From: Hyphomonas sp.
GTDB taxonomy: Bacteria; Pseudomonadota; Alphaproteobacteria; Caulobacterales; Hyphomonadaceae
DNA length: 64,000 bases
Assembly: GCF_013823385.1 (NCBI RefSeq)
Contig: NZ_PNMA01000002.1
Coordinates: 62,001-126,000 of the forward strand
Direction of reading: 5' to 3'
Position numbers and translations under genes: made by a program. The notes under the pieces are model-generated. The model ran no database searches. It saw nothing but the letters and a program-made list of their open reading frames with translations, and had not been told where the DNA came from. Shown here piece by piece: positions 1 to 8,723 of the stretch (the first letter of the stretch is position 1; every line of letters begins with the position of its first letter).

Positions 1-2
1 TC

Positions 3-524
3 GAAGCGGTCCGGTTCATCGGACGGTGGACCATTCGGGTTGCGGTCGTCCTATTTTCGCTGGCTTTCATGGCGGCAGCGTTGGCTTCCTTGTTGCCAGG
101 TCGAACCACGAAGTGGCTGCTCGAAAACCACCGAAACATCATGGTCGCGTTCTCGGTTGCTTTCGCCCTGCACCTATGTGCGATCGCTAGGTTCTTTTCG
201 CTGGATCAAGGACTGTTTTGGTCGGTTAGCCCTGTTTTCTTGATCGTACTGCGAGGCATCGGCGTCGCTTTCATAGTGCTCACATTGTTCGCATCTCTAG
301 GAGGCGGGCGGCGCGAGCGTTGGACTTGGCTGACCGCGCTCGGGTACTATTACGTCTGTGGCGCATTTTTGGCCGGCTTTGCCAAGCGGATACCACAAGA
401 TCATTTCTACATTGCGCCGGTCGCACTGTTGTCGTTGGCGTTGGTGGTGAATTTGCTGTCGGTGGTCAAGCAGCGCAATATGCGAGCGTCACAGCGGTCA
501 ATCGGGTCCAGCGACCACGAATGA
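3..524 (+). CDS. Ferric-reductase-like transmembrane protein, C-terminal part
   Basis: The frame is open to the left edge, so the true start lies outside the window; 173 residues are visible. It is an integral membrane protein with about five hydrophobic segments. A segment reading ENHRNIMVAFSVAFALHL and a later LGYYYVCGAFLAGF resemble the heme-binding-helix layout of ferric reductase-like (MsrQ/YedZ-type) membrane domains, but only one obvious internal His sits in a helix, so heme binding is uncertain. It ends in a short charged tail. An internal Met at position 69 could be mistaken for the start, but the upstream codons keep the same hydrophobic character. The family call is tentative. Confidence 0.5.
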   Translation, partial: EAVRFIGRWTIRVAVVLFSLAFMAAALASLLPGRTTKWLLENHRNIMVAFSVAFALHLCAIARFFSLDQGLFWSVSPVFLIVLRGIGVAFIVLTLFASLGGGRRERWTWLTALGYYYVCGAFLAGFAKRIPQDHFYIAPVALLSLALVVNLLSVVKQRNMRASQRSIGSSDHE

Positions 525-584
525 GCTGCTTTCAGCGAAGTCGGATCGACGGCACATATCCATTCCGGCCCGCCGCTTAGCGCC

Positions 585-1193
585 TCAAAGTACCGACGCG
601 TCCACCACGGCGTCGATCAGCGCAGGCTCGGCCGGCACCTGTCCGTCGAGCATCAACATGGCGAGGCCATGCACCAGCGCCCAGGATTTCAGCCGCCGCA
701 TCTCCCGCAGGCGCGCGGGCATATCCGGGCCATAGAGATCATCCAGCGCGCGCACCAGCATCGTCATGCCGTCTTCAGGTCTGCCTTCGGCGCAGGGCTC
801 CGGAGCGCGGACAGGGCCCGCTCCCGGCTGTGCCATCATCAGCCGGAACAGCGCAGGATGGGCGAGCGCAAACTGCACATAGGCCCGCCCCATGGCCACA
901 AAGGCCGACAGGGAATCCCCCTTGCCAGTCATCGCCTCCCGGAACGCTCCGGCCATCATCCCATGGCCTTCCATGCAGAGGGCGCCCAGAAGGGCCGCCT
1001 TGTCCGGAAAGTGGCGATACACCGCCGTCGCCGACACCCCGGCATTCCGCGCAATCTCGCGCAGGCTGAGCGCGTCTGCCGGGCCTGACCCGATCAGCTT
1101 CAGCCCTTCCGCGACCAGCGCCGCCCGCAGGTCGCCATGATGGTAGCGGTTTTTCTCCGCGCCCATGTTGACAGTGTTATCATTCTCGGTCAT
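585..1193 (-). CDS. TetR/AcrR-family transcriptional regulator
   Basis: DNA-binding repressor with an N-terminal helix-turn-helix (about residues 30-75, with NRYHHGDLR followed by SLREIARNAGVSATAVYRHF) and an alpha-helical ligand domain. The C-terminal part resembles the WHG-type TetR_C domain. It is divergent from the carotenoid oxygenase gene and probably controls it. Two start codons are possible: the ATG at 1193, with weak GGTGA upstream, and an in-frame ATG at 1166 (Met10), which would leave the whole first operator-like box upstream of the gene. The ligand is not predictable. Confidence 0.88.
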   Translation of the reverse strand: MTENDNTVNMGAEKNRYHHGDLRAALVAEGLKLIGSGPADALSLREIARNAGVSATAVYRHFPDKAALLGALCMEGHGMMAGAFREAMTGKGDSLSAFVAMGRAYVQFALAHPALFRLMMAQPGAGPVRAPEPCAEGRPEDGMTMLVRALDDLYGPDMPARLREMRRLKSWALVHGLAMLMLDGQVPAEPALIDAVVDASVL

Positions 1194-1217
1194 GTTGTCA
1201 CCGTAAACATTGTTCCC
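1168..1217. promoter_or_regulatory. Paired TetR operator-like boxes in the divergent promoter
   Basis: Two imperfect palindromes share GTnnACAnTGTTnnC: one at 1168-1182 and one at 1203-1217. Their centres (1174 and 1210) are 36 bases apart, on either side of the regulator start at 1193. An ACAnTGT core is common in TetR operators. The boxes are seen directly; binding is inferred. Confidence 0.45.
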
Positions 1218-1253
1218 GTCATCCGCAACCTGTCTGCTTCAGAGGAGCCCCCC

Positions 1254-2696
1254 ATGCCCAGCCCCGTCGAGACCGCCATCCGCAGCGTTGTTACCAAAGG
1301 CATCATGGGTGTGGCGGGCTTCAACCGCGCGCACCGCAAATCCAGCGCGCCCAATCCTTACCTCACCGGCATCCATCAGCCGATGGAAGCCGAATACACC
1401 CTGACAGACCTGAAAGTGACCGGGGCCATCCCGCCTGCGCTGAATGGTCTCTACCTGCGCAATGGCCCCAACCCTTTCAGCCCGCCCAATCCGGCCACCC
1501 ATCACTGGTTTGTGGGCGACGGGATGCTGCATGGCGTGCGCCTGGAGGGCGGCAAGGCGCTCTGGTATCGCAACCGCTGGGTCCGCTCACCGGAGATCAG
1601 CGAGGCTCTGGGCGAGCCGCCCGCCCCCGGCCCGCGCACACCCGCTGGTTCTGAAAGTCCGAACACGAATGTCGTCGCCATGGCCGGGCGCATCTGGGCA
1701 CTGGTTGAGGCCGGCGGCCTGCCGGTGGAAGTGTCCGACACGCTGGAAACCCGTCTGCGCAGCGATTTTGGCGGCCTGCTGCGCAAGGGCTTCACCGCCC
1801 ACCCCCACCTTGATCCGCTGACCGGCGAAACCCACGCCATCTGCTATGGCGCGCAGGACCACACCACGGTCTGGCATACCGTCATCTCCGCAGATGGCAC
1901 CGTCCGGCGGCACGAACCCATCGCCGTGGAAAACGGCCCCTCGATCCATGACTGCATGATCACCCGCAACTATGTGATCGTGATGGACCTGCCGGTCACC
2001 TTCTCCATGGCCGCGCTGATCGGCGGGGCGTCCTTCCCCTATCGCTGGAACCCGAAGCATACCGCCCGCATCGGCCTCCTCCCCCGCGAGGGCAAGGGCA
2101 GCGACATCATCTGGTGCGCCGTGGAGCCCTGCTACATCTTCCACCCGGCAAACGCCTATGAAACCGAAGACGGCAAGGTGATCATGGATGCCTGCGTGCA
2201 TCAGGATATGTTCGTGGACGGAAAAACTGGCCCCGACGGCAGCATCAGCGCCTTTGAGAGCCTGGAGATCGATCCCGCCAGCCGCAGCGTCACCCGCAGG
2301 ATCATCGACGACGCCCCGCAGGAATTTCCGCGCCCGGATGAACGCCGCATCGGCCAGCCCTACCGCTATGCCTACACCGTCGCCCTGCCCGCCCATGGCG
2401 ATCCGGGCTTCCTGGGCGACCCGCGCCTCTTCAAGCATGACCTTGGCGCCGGCACGCGCGAGGTCCACGATTTCGGCCCCGGCCACATGCCCGGCGAATT
2501 TGTCTTCGTGCCCGCCCATGAAACCGCCGCCGAGGATGAAGGCTGGCTCATCGGCTATGTCATCGACACCGCGGCAGACACCACCGACCTCGTGATCCTC
2601 GACGCGCAGGACTTCACCGGCCCGCCGGTGGCCAGCATCACCCTGCCCCACCGGATTCCCCCCGGCTTCCATGGCAACTGGGTGCCGCTCGGCTGA
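1254..2696 (+). CDS. Carotenoid oxygenase (RPE65/CCD family)
   Basis: Non-heme Fe(II) dioxygenase of the carotenoid cleavage or lignostilbene dioxygenase family, 480 residues, the usual size. The four iron-binding His positions expected of the seven-bladed propeller are present: His183 (AHPHLDP), His232 (SIHDCM), His297 (YIFHPANAYE) and His473 (GFHGNW). The start is the ATG at 1254, preceded by AGAGGAG with 6-base spacing; the reading frame extends further upstream but without a ribosome site. It cleaves a double bond in a carotenoid, apocarotenoid or stilbene; which substrate cannot be read from sequence. It is divergent from a TetR gene that is likely its regulator. Confidence 0.93.
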   Translation: MPSPVETAIRSVVTKGIMGVAGFNRAHRKSSAPNPYLTGIHQPMEAEYTLTDLKVTGAIPPALNGLYLRNGPNPFSPPNPATHHWFVGDGMLHGVRLEGGKALWYRNRWVRSPEISEALGEPPAPGPRTPAGSESPNTNVVAMAGRIWALVEAGGLPVEVSDTLETRLRSDFGGLLRKGFTAHPHLDPLTGETHAICYGAQDHTTVWHTVISADGTVRRHEPIAVENGPSIHDCMITRNYVIVMDLPVTFSMAALIGGASFPYRWNPKHTARIGLLPREGKGSDIIWCAVEPCYIFHPANAYETEDGKVIMDACVHQDMFVDGKTGPDGSISAFESLEIDPASRSVTRRIIDDAPQEFPRPDERRIGQPYRYAYTVALPAHGDPGFLGDPRLFKHDLGAGTREVHDFGPGHMPGEFVFVPAHETAAEDEGWLIGYVIDTAADTTDLVILDAQDFTGPPVASITLPHRIPPGFHGNWVPLG

Positions 2697-2766
2697 CAGC
2701 GCCCGGCGCCTGTGTCGCAAACGCGCTTGATTGCCATGGCCCCCCGCCCCCGCTAAGAGCGCGGCC

Positions 2767-3399
2767 ATGACCCGCGTGGCCCTCATCGATTACGGTTCCG
2801 GCAACCTGCATTCCTGCGCGCGCGCGCTCGCCGCCGCCGCAGGCGACGCCGCCGCCGTAGAGGTCACCGCCCGCCCCGAAGACATCCTCGCGGCCGAGCG
2901 CATCGTGCTGCCGGGCGTTGGCCACTTTGCCGATTGCGCGGGCGCGCTGCGCGCCATTCCGGGCATGGTTGAGGCCCTGGAAGAGGCCGTACTGCGCAAG
3001 GGCCGGCCTTTCCTCGGCATCTGCGTCGGCATGCAGCTGATGGCAGACACCGGCCTTGAGGATGGCGAAACCGCCGGTCTTGGCTGGGTGCATGGCATTG
3101 TCGAGGCGCTGGAGCCGGCGCCCGGCCTGCCCGTGCCGCATGTCGGCTGGAACGAGCTGATGATCCCCGCGCCCCACCCCGTTCTCTCGGGCCTCGGCGA
3201 GCGGCCCCACGCCTATTTCACCCATTCCTACGCCTTCCGCCCCGAAGACCAGGGAGAGGTCGCCGCCTGGACTGACTACGGCGCCCCGCTCGCCGCCGCC
3301 ATCGCCCGCGACAACCTCTTCGGCACGCAATTCCACCCCGAAAAAAGCCAGCGCCTCGGCCTGACGCTGCTGGCAAACTTCCTGGAGTGGAAACCTTGA
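2767..3399 (+). CDS. hisH: Imidazole glycerol phosphate synthase glutaminase subunit HisH
   Basis: Class I glutamine amidotransferase that supplies ammonia to HisF in histidine biosynthesis, in the cytoplasm. 210 residues. The nucleophile loop GICVGMQ carries Cys86, and the His-Glu pair lies in QFHPEKSQ near the C terminus. DYGSGNL at the N terminus is the usual HisH opening. The ATG at 2767 fits the family start; upstream codons in the same frame do not. hisA follows 142 bases downstream, after a pair of REP-like palindromes; hisF lies 4.4 kb away rather than adjacent. Confidence 0.97.
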   Translation: MTRVALIDYGSGNLHSCARALAAAAGDAAAVEVTARPEDILAAERIVLPGVGHFADCAGALRAIPGMVEALEEAVLRKGRPFLGICVGMQLMADTGLEDGETAGLGWVHGIVEALEPAPGLPVPHVGWNELMIPAPHPVLSGLGERPHAYFTHSYAFRPEDQGEVAAWTDYGAPLAAAIARDNLFGTQFHPEKSQRLGLTLLANFLEWKP

Positions 3400-3407
3400 C
3401 CTTCTAG

Positions 3408-3520
3408 CCCCCTCTCCCCTGGGAGAGGGGGTTGGGGGTGAGGGCGCGCAACACCGCCCCGCCGCCCCCGGCCAGACTGTACCACCCCCTCACCCCTGCC
3501 CCTCTCCCGAGGGAGAGGGG
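3408..3520. repeat. Inverted pair of REP-like palindromes
   Basis: Two copies of a dispersed element, CCCTCTCCC-N-GGGAGAGGGG followed by TTGGGG(G)TGAGGG, lie head to head: the first at 3408-3444, the second reversed at 3486-3520. Each is a strong hairpin. The same element recurs at 8597, 8673 and 9613. It fills the hisH-hisA gap and may end or attenuate transcription. Confidence 0.75.
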
Positions 3521-3541
3521 TTCAAGCAGAAGACGCACCCC

Positions 3542-4270
3542 ATGACCTTCACCCTCTATCCCGCCATTGACCTCAAGGACGGCGCCTGCGTGCGCCTGCT
3601 GCGCGGGGAGATGGACGCGGCCACCGTGTTCAACACCGATCCCGGCGCCCAGGCCCGCGCCTTCCATGAGATGGGCTTCACTCATCTGCATGTGGTGGAC
3701 CTCAACGGCGCCTTCGCCGGCGAACCGGTGAACAGGGCGGCCGTCGAGAGCATCCTCAAATCCACCCCCGCCCCGGTTCAGCTTGGCGGCGGCATCCGCA
3801 CGCGCGCGCAGATCGACGCCTGGCTCGAGGCGGGCATCTCCCGCGTCATCCTCGGCACCATTGCCCTGCGCGATCCTCAGCTCGTCAAGGACGCCGCCCG
3901 CGCCCTGCCCGGCCGCATCGTCGTCGGCATAGACGCGAAGGATGGCATGGTCGCCGTGGAAGGCTGGGCCGAAACCAGCGACATGCGCGCCACCGAGCTC
4001 GCCAAGGCCTTCGAAGGCTGCGGCGTCGCCGCCATCGTGGCGACAGACATCGGCCGCGACGGCCTCAAGACCGGCGTCAATGTTCCGTTCACGGCAGAAC
4101 TCGCAAACGCCGTCTCCATCCCCGTCATCGCCTCCGGCGGCGTCAAAAGCGTAGACGACATCCGTGCCCTGAAGGCCAGCGGCGCCCCCATCGCGGGCAC
4201 GATTTTGGGGCGGGCGCTTTATGATGGGGACATTGTGGCGAGTGAGGCGATTGGGGCGGCTTCACATTAA
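3542..4270 (+). CDS. hisA: Phosphoribosylformimino-AICAR-P isomerase HisA
   Basis: (Beta/alpha)8 isomerase converting ProFAR to PRFAR in histidine biosynthesis. 242 residues, normal length. The catalytic Asp of the first strand is in PAIDLKDG (Asp9), and the second acidic residue is in ATDIGRDG. It carries the half-barrel repeat shared with HisF. The ATG at 3542 follows the REP pair directly. The stop lies only 3 bases from the convergent stop of the vWA gene. Confidence 0.97.
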   Translation: MTFTLYPAIDLKDGACVRLLRGEMDAATVFNTDPGAQARAFHEMGFTHLHVVDLNGAFAGEPVNRAAVESILKSTPAPVQLGGGIRTRAQIDAWLEAGISRVILGTIALRDPQLVKDAARALPGRIVVGIDAKDGMVAVEGWAETSDMRATELAKAFEGCGVAAIVATDIGRDGLKTGVNVPFTAELANAVSIPVIASGGVKSVDDIRALKASGAPIAGTILGRALYDGDIVASEAIGAASH

Positions 4271-4273
4271 ACA

Positions 4274-5824
4274 CTAGTCAAGATTTGAGAGAGCTTCTTT
4301 TATCGCTGGAACGTTCTTCAATCTGATGGCTTCATTCAGAGCTTTCCATTCTGCCGCCTTATCTCCAAACCAGCCAGTTTCTCCTATTGCCTCGATCATC
4401 TGCTCCACTGTTCGAGATTTACGAAGCGGCCTTGGAGCAAAAAGCTGGATTCGCTGGATTGCAGCTTTGATGCCATCCGTATCTGCGGCCTCAGCCTGCA
4501 GCATTGGCCCTTGAGCAACTTGTAGAAGTTTTCTCTTCACTCGCTCCAATCGACCGAGATCCTCCTGAGAAAACTCTGGGGATGGGCGCACCGACCTAAA
4601 GCCGAACCGCTTTGTATTTGTCCAATTTGAATTCAGTTCGGTTAGAAGAACACTGTCACGAACTGATAAGTAAGTCTTATAAAGATCACCGAATTCTTGG
4701 CGGAGCCGCGCTGCCTCCTCCTGCGCAGCAAGCCCAGCTACAAATGCAAAAGTCCTCTGCGCTTGAAGACGTCGCCAGTTCTGAGAGAATGCAAATATTA
4801 TCGGAGTAACTACCAAGACCGCAAAGGCAGTCGAGAAGTTTGAACTTAGCACGAACCAGCCCATCGCACGCGCGGTGCTTAGTTCAAAATCGTTTATGGA
4901 CGCATCGCAAAACAAAAGCCAAATGGTCATAGCAAGAGAGGCTATCAGAAGCCCCCACGCCAACCATTTGAGAATTTGCCTATCTGCCTCTTTGAAGGCA
5001 CTCCATGTTTTTATCTGACCGCGGAGATCGCTGGCGTTCTCAGGTCTGGTTAAAAGCACGCGTTCGTTCTCTTGAATAAGACCCGAATGATGCTCAAAGT
5101 CTTTCGCACGAAGACCGTCTCTTGAGCCAAACACCCCTGAAGCTGCGCAAACGATCATTGTGATGAACAGCCAAAGCCAGCGCTCAAAAAGTCCCGCTTC
5201 ATCCCATTTTGACTTGCTATGTGTGTCAGAGATTTTTTCAGCGGTTATCTCTTTTCCATCCTGTTCCTTCGCCCTGTCGACACACGTCGCCAAGCTTTCT
5301 GTAACCGGATCATTTCCCACAGGTAGTATCTGCACGTTCAAATTGGCGCGCGGCAATAACTCTCGAGCCACAGAGCAGAAATCTAGGCCGCAGTCGGGTG
5401 TTTGGTGCCCGTCTGTAATGATGAAAACATCAGCGGGATTGTCGCCTATCTGCGTAACAGCAGATGCGAGAGCATTCCCCAACGGGGTGTAATCGTTGTT
5501 TCCAGAAACAACGAATTCCCGAACACTGTCTGATGCAGGCACCGGGTTTGCGATTGTGATCGGATGAGAGCAGAAATCCCGATTAGGAGCTTTGAAATAG
5601 GTTCTCGAAACTGGGGCGTTGGGGTTGATCGCTTTTATTTTTTCTAGGGTTTTGGAGACTTCCAATTCAGCCTTGTTTGCAATCGTCCGTTCATTCATCG
5701 AGCCACTTGCATCTATGAGAAAGTAAGTGACCCTCTCCGCAGGCGCGTGTGCATCAACTACCTGCGCCAGCGAAACCGAAGAGAATGCCGCGACAACAGC
5801 GACAAGTAGGGCGAACCTGCGCAT
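4274..5824 (-). CDS. Secreted/membrane von Willebrand factor A domain protein
   Basis: 516-residue protein with an N-terminal signal peptide (MRRFALLVAVVAAFSSVSLA) and then a vWA domain with a MIDAS motif DASGSMN (Asp38, Ser40, Ser42) and a later ITDGHQTPD strand-end motif. After the vWA domain come about three membrane-spanning segments, then a long soluble charged tail of about 170 residues with no family I recognise. The start is the ATG at 5824, with GGAG 6 bases upstream; a longer frame to 5887 lacks the signal peptide at its N terminus. Base composition is clearly lower in GC than the neighbours, and the gene splits the histidine cluster, so acquisition by transfer is likely. Function unknown. 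Confidence 0.8.
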   Translation of the reverse strand: MRRFALLVAVVAAFSSVSLAQVVDAHAPAERVTYFLIDASGSMNERTIANKAELEVSKTLEKIKAINPNAPVSRTYFKAPNRDFCSHPITIANPVPASDSVREFVVSGNNDYTPLGNALASAVTQIGDNPADVFIITDGHQTPDCGLDFCSVARELLPRANLNVQILPVGNDPVTESLATCVDRAKEQDGKEITAEKISDTHSKSKWDEAGLFERWLWLFITMIVCAASGVFGSRDGLRAKDFEHHSGLIQENERVLLTRPENASDLRGQIKTWSAFKEADRQILKWLAWGLLIASLAMTIWLLFCDASINDFELSTARAMGWFVLSSNFSTAFAVLVVTPIIFAFSQNWRRLQAQRTFAFVAGLAAQEEAARLRQEFGDLYKTYLSVRDSVLLTELNSNWTNTKRFGFRSVRPSPEFSQEDLGRLERVKRKLLQVAQGPMLQAEAADTDGIKAAIQRIQLFAPRPLRKSRTVEQMIEAIGETGWFGDKAAEWKALNEAIRLKNVPAIKEALSNLD

Positions 5825-5900
5825 GTAACACTCCGAATACGGAATCATGTTCGCAGAATGTTCTGGCCGATTCCTGGATTCGTTCAAGTGGAATCTGCTG

Positions 5901-6017
5901 CTAGCTATTATCGAAGACGGCGCGACTGAGGAGGGCGGAGAGGCTTTCCTGGCCCGTTTCGCGGCAGAGGCCGAGGCTGATGGTGACCCTGCGGGTCAAC
6001 ACGTTAGCAAGCCCCTT
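5901..6017 (-). pseudogene. Possible relic of a GGDEF-domain C terminus
   Basis: Read on the minus strand, this stretch encodes LTRRVTISLGLC, then ESLSALLSRA, then a stop at 5901-5903. That resembles the final strand and helix of diguanylate cyclase GGDEF domains (VTVSIGVA...LLxRAD). The expected ALYxAKxxGRN ending is lost, and the upstream side runs straight into the 33-base inverted repeat. It looks like a broken remnant; the match is short and only suggestive. Confidence 0.3.
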
Positions 6018-6106
6018 CGTAGGGTGGGTTAGGCGAAGCCGTAACCCACCATCAGATCGTGCGGCTTGAAAACGGTGGGTTACGGCTTCGCCTAACCCAC
6101 CCTACG
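6018..6106. repeat. Large perfect inverted repeat (33-base arms)
   Basis: The arm at 6018-6050 is the exact reverse complement of 6074-6106, with a 23-base loop. The arms begin CGTAGGGTGGGTTAGGCG and contain GTAACCCACC. Related GGTGGGTTA palindromes occur as dispersed repeats in many proteobacterial genomes. It lies between the vWA gene and a small membrane-protein gene. Confidence 0.85.
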
Positions 6107-6161
6107 GGCACGGAACAGCCCCTCCCCTCAACCTTGGCACGCATCTCGCATAGCGCCTGCC

Positions 6162-6359
6162 ATGACCCCGCAGCGCCCCAAACGCCCGTCTGAGAAAACC
6201 GCGCAGGATCTGGCGCAGGAGGCCGGGTTTCAACTGCTGGTGGGCCAGATGCGCCAGGCCCGCGCCGCGCAGGCGCGCTTTGCCGGGCGGATGGCGGCGG
6301 TCTTCACCGGTGCCGGCATCGCCGCTGTTTACCTCTTCGTCTCCAGCCTCTCCAAATAG
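6162..6359 (+). CDS. Small single-span membrane protein, hypothetical
   Basis: 65-residue protein with a charged N-terminal half (MTPQRPKRPSEKTAQDLAQ) and one C-terminal hydrophobic segment (MAAVFTGAGIAAVYLFVSSL). No domain recognised. It sits 85 bases before the L,D-transpeptidase gene on the same strand, so the two may be co-transcribed. Codon use matches the GC-rich neighbours, which argues for a real gene. Confidence 0.55.
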   Translation: MTPQRPKRPSEKTAQDLAQEAGFQLLVGQMRQARAAQARFAGRMAAVFTGAGIAAVYLFVSSLSK

Positions 6360-6444
6360 GCCGCGCCCCCACGCCGCCTTGCCAGGCGCGCGCTTTTCTG
6401 GTGCCCTCCCCTGCCTCCCCCTGAAGTTGTCCGCAGGTTTGCCA

Positions 6445-7458
6445 GTGAAACGTCCCCTCGCCTTCCTGATGGCCGCCGCGCTGCTGGCGATGCCGCTTGC
6501 CGCCCCCGCCGGGGCGCAGGGCGTGCTGGTCGCCACAGCGGCGGAGTTGACCGCGCAGGCAGAGACGCTCCAGCCGGGAGACTGGGTCTGGGCGCCTGCC
6601 CTCTCCCCGGCCGGCCCGGTCACCGTCTTCGTGGACCTCACCCGCCAGACCGCCACCGTCTATCGCAATGGCGTGCGCATCGGCGTCTCCACCATCTCCT
6701 CGGGCAAGCCCGGCCATGAAACGCCCACCGGCGTGTTCGTCATCCTCCAGAAGGACGCTGACCACCGGTCAAACCTCTATGACAACGCGCCCATGCCCTA
6801 TCAGCAGCGCCTCACCTGGGATGGCATCGCCCTGCATGCCGGCGGCCTGCCCGGCTATCCGCAAAGCCATGGCTGCATCCGCCTGCCGCTGGAATTTGCC
6901 AAACGCCTCTTCGGCGTCACCGAAATGGGCGGCACGGTCATCGTTTCCGGCATCGCCGGAGAGCCCGCGATCACGCCCGCCGCGGGCCTGCTGGCGGCCG
7001 AAGGCCCCGGCGGCGTGCCGCTGGACCATGCCCCGCTGGCCGGCGACGAGCTTTACCGCTGGATGCCGGAAACCGCCGCCGATGGCCCGCTCACCCTCGT
7101 CATCTCGCGCCGGGATCAAACCCTGGTCGCCCTGCGCGGGGGCGCCGAAATCGGCCGCGCGCGCGTCTATGTCCCGCAGGAAGAAACCGCCACCCATGTG
7201 CTGATGCTCAGCCAGGCCCCCGGCGGCGTGCTACACTGGATCCAGTTGGAATTGCCCGAAGGCAAGCCCGGCGCGCCGGTGGCGGTCCTGCCTCCTCCGT
7301 CGCCGGATGAACTGGCCGATCAGACGCTGCTGCCGCCCGCCTTTGCCGCGCTGCTGGAACCCCTGCTGCTGCCGGGCACAACCATCCTGATAACGCCTGA
7401 CGCCCTCGAGGAAGGCTCCGGCGGCCAGCAGCTCACCATTGTGGATGCCATCGGCTGA
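6445..7458 (+). CDS. Periplasmic L,D-transpeptidase (YkuD domain)
   Basis: Peptidoglycan cross-linking or anchoring enzyme. 337 residues from a GTG start at 6445, which places a clean signal peptide (MKRPLAFLMAAALLAMPLAAPAGAQ) at the N terminus. The YkuD catalytic motif is intact: His131 in ALHAGG and SHGCIRLP with His142, Cys144 and Arg146. About 190 residues follow the catalytic domain; they look like a second beta-rich domain of unknown role. An upstream in-frame ATG exists at 6280 but it overlaps the previous gene and would bury the signal peptide. Confidence 0.9.
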   Translation: MKRPLAFLMAAALLAMPLAAPAGAQGVLVATAAELTAQAETLQPGDWVWAPALSPAGPVTVFVDLTRQTATVYRNGVRIGVSTISSGKPGHETPTGVFVILQKDADHRSNLYDNAPMPYQQRLTWDGIALHAGGLPGYPQSHGCIRLPLEFAKRLFGVTEMGGTVIVSGIAGEPAITPAAGLLAAEGPGGVPLDHAPLAGDELYRWMPETAADGPLTLVISRRDQTLVALRGGAEIGRARVYVPQEETATHVLMLSQAPGGVLHWIQLELPEGKPGAPVAVLPPPSPDELADQTLLPPAFAALLEPLLLPGTTILITPDALEEGSGGQQLTIVDAIG

Positions 7459-7494
7459 GCGCCGGCAAATTCGGCCAGCGCCCGAAAGTCTTCC

Positions 7495-7689
7495 TCAGCG
7501 CGCCGAAGAAAGCGGCCGCCGCAGCCGGCGCCGCGTGCGCAGGGCGTGCGCCATGTCGCTTTCCCCGCTACTGGGCACGCTGCTGCCCACATCCAGCCGG
7601 GACAATCCCGCCGCCAGCCGGGCGAGCGTTTCGGCCTCGTCATTCTGCAGTCTTGCGGCGGTTTTCCGCTCTGTCTGTTTCATGTCCAT
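7495..7689 (-). CDS. Small hypothetical protein
   Basis: 64 residues, mostly polar and basic, ending RTRRRLRRPLSSAR. An AGGAG ribosome site lies 6 bases before the ATG at 7689, the main reason to accept it as a gene. No domain recognised. It faces the L,D-transpeptidase gene convergently, and its start region is divergent from hisF. Confidence 0.45.
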   Translation of the reverse strand: MDMKQTERKTAARLQNDEAETLARLAAGLSRLDVGSSVPSSGESDMAHALRTRRRLRRPLSSAR

Positions 7690-7837
7690 GTCTGTCTCCT
7701 GGTGCTTACTTCGTCAGTTCGCTCGGTCGAGATCAGCCTCCCGTGACGTCAATATAGGTCAGCGCGCCGCCCCTTCCCACCCCGCACAACCTTAAGGATT
7801 GTTTGCATTCGCCCCGCTTTGGCGGCAAAGGAGCGCC

Positions 7838-8596
7838 ATGCTGAAAACGCGCATCATCCCCTGCCTCGATGTCAAAGACGGGCGCACCGTGAAGGGCGTC
7901 AACTTCGTCGACCTGAAAGACGCCGGAGACCCCGTCGCCCTTGCCCGCGCCTATGACGCGGCCGGCGCCGACGAGCTCTGCTTCCTCGACATCACCGCCA
8001 GCCATGAAGGCCGCGGCACGCTGCTGGAAACCGTCAGCCGCACGGCCGAGGCCTGCTTCATGCCGCTCACCGTGGGCGGCGGCGTGCGCTCAGTGGAGGA
8101 TATGGTCGCCCTGCTGCGCGCGGGCGCCGACAAGGTGGCGATCAATTCGGCCGCCGTGGCAGACCCGGCGCTGATTTCCGCCTGCGCCGCCAAGGCGGGC
8201 CGCCAATGCGTCGTCGTCGCGATTGATGCTCGCGCGGTGGATGACCACTGGGAAATCTTCACCCATGGCGGGCGCAAGGCCACCGGCATCAACGCCGTGG
8301 AGTTTGCCCGCGAAGCGGCCAGGCGCGGCGCCGGCGAAATCCTGCTCACCTCGATGGACCGGGACGGCACAAAGTCCGGCTATGACATCCCGCTCCTCAA
8401 AGCGGTGTCCTCCGCCGTCACCATCCCCGTCATCGCCAGCGGCGGCGCGGGCAGCGTGGCAGACTTCGCCCCCGCCGTACTTGAAGGCGGCGCCAGCGCC
8501 GTCCTCGCCGCCTCCATCTTCCACTTTGGCGAAGCCACCCTGGCAGACGCCCGCGCGGCGCTGGCCGACGCGGGCGCGCCGGTGCGCACCCTCTAA
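7838..8596 (+). CDS. hisF: Imidazole glycerol phosphate synthase cyclase subunit HisF
   Basis: (Beta/alpha)8 cyclase that, with HisH, turns PRFAR plus ammonia into imidazole glycerol phosphate and AICAR. 252 residues. The two catalytic Asp are in IPCLDVKDG (Asp11) and [15 protein letters not shown] lies 5 bases before the ATG at 7838. It is separated from hisA by 3.6 kb of inserted genes and is followed by two REP-like palindromes. Confidence 0.97.
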   Translation: MLKTRIIPCLDVKDGRTVKGVNFVDLKDAGDPVALARAYDAAGADELCFLDITASHEGRGTLLETVSRTAEACFMPLTVGGGVRSVEDMVALLRAGADKVAINSAAVADPALISACAAKAGRQCVVVAIDARAVDDHWEIFTHGGRKATGINAVEFAREAARRGAGEILLTSMDRDGTKSGYDIPLLKAVSSAVTIPVIASGGAGSVADFAPAVLEGGASAVLAASIFHFGEATLADARAALADAGAPVRTL

Positions 8597-8715
8597 GCCC
8601 CTCTCCCGCGGGAGAGGGGTTGGGGTGAGGGCATCCCGCCCCATCCGCCCTGCACAAACTTTAGAGCTCAGCTCCCCCTCATCCCCAACCCCTTCTCCCC
8701 GAGGGGAGAAGGGGC
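8597..8715. repeat. REP-like palindromes between hisF and the crotonase gene
   Basis: One element at 8597-8631 (CCCCTCTCCCGCGGGAGAGG then TTGGGGTGAGGG) and a reversed copy at 8673-8715 containing CCTTCTCCCCGAGGGGAGAA. They sit between the convergent hisF and crotonase genes, where they could act as a two-way terminator. Confidence 0.7.
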
Positions 8716-8723
8716 TTTGAGGG

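Noticed and set aside
1587-2786. 399-codon open frame on the minus strand opposite the carotenoid oxygenase
   Set aside because: The plus-strand protein has all four iron His residues and normal length; the opposite frame is low-complexity Gly/Ala/His and arises from GC-rich codon structure.
4274-5824. vWA gene considered as part of an anti-phage system
   Set aside because: No AAA ATPase, nuclease, toxin or other defence partner is adjacent; it stands alone with a signal peptide, so I claim only a transferred gene of unknown role.
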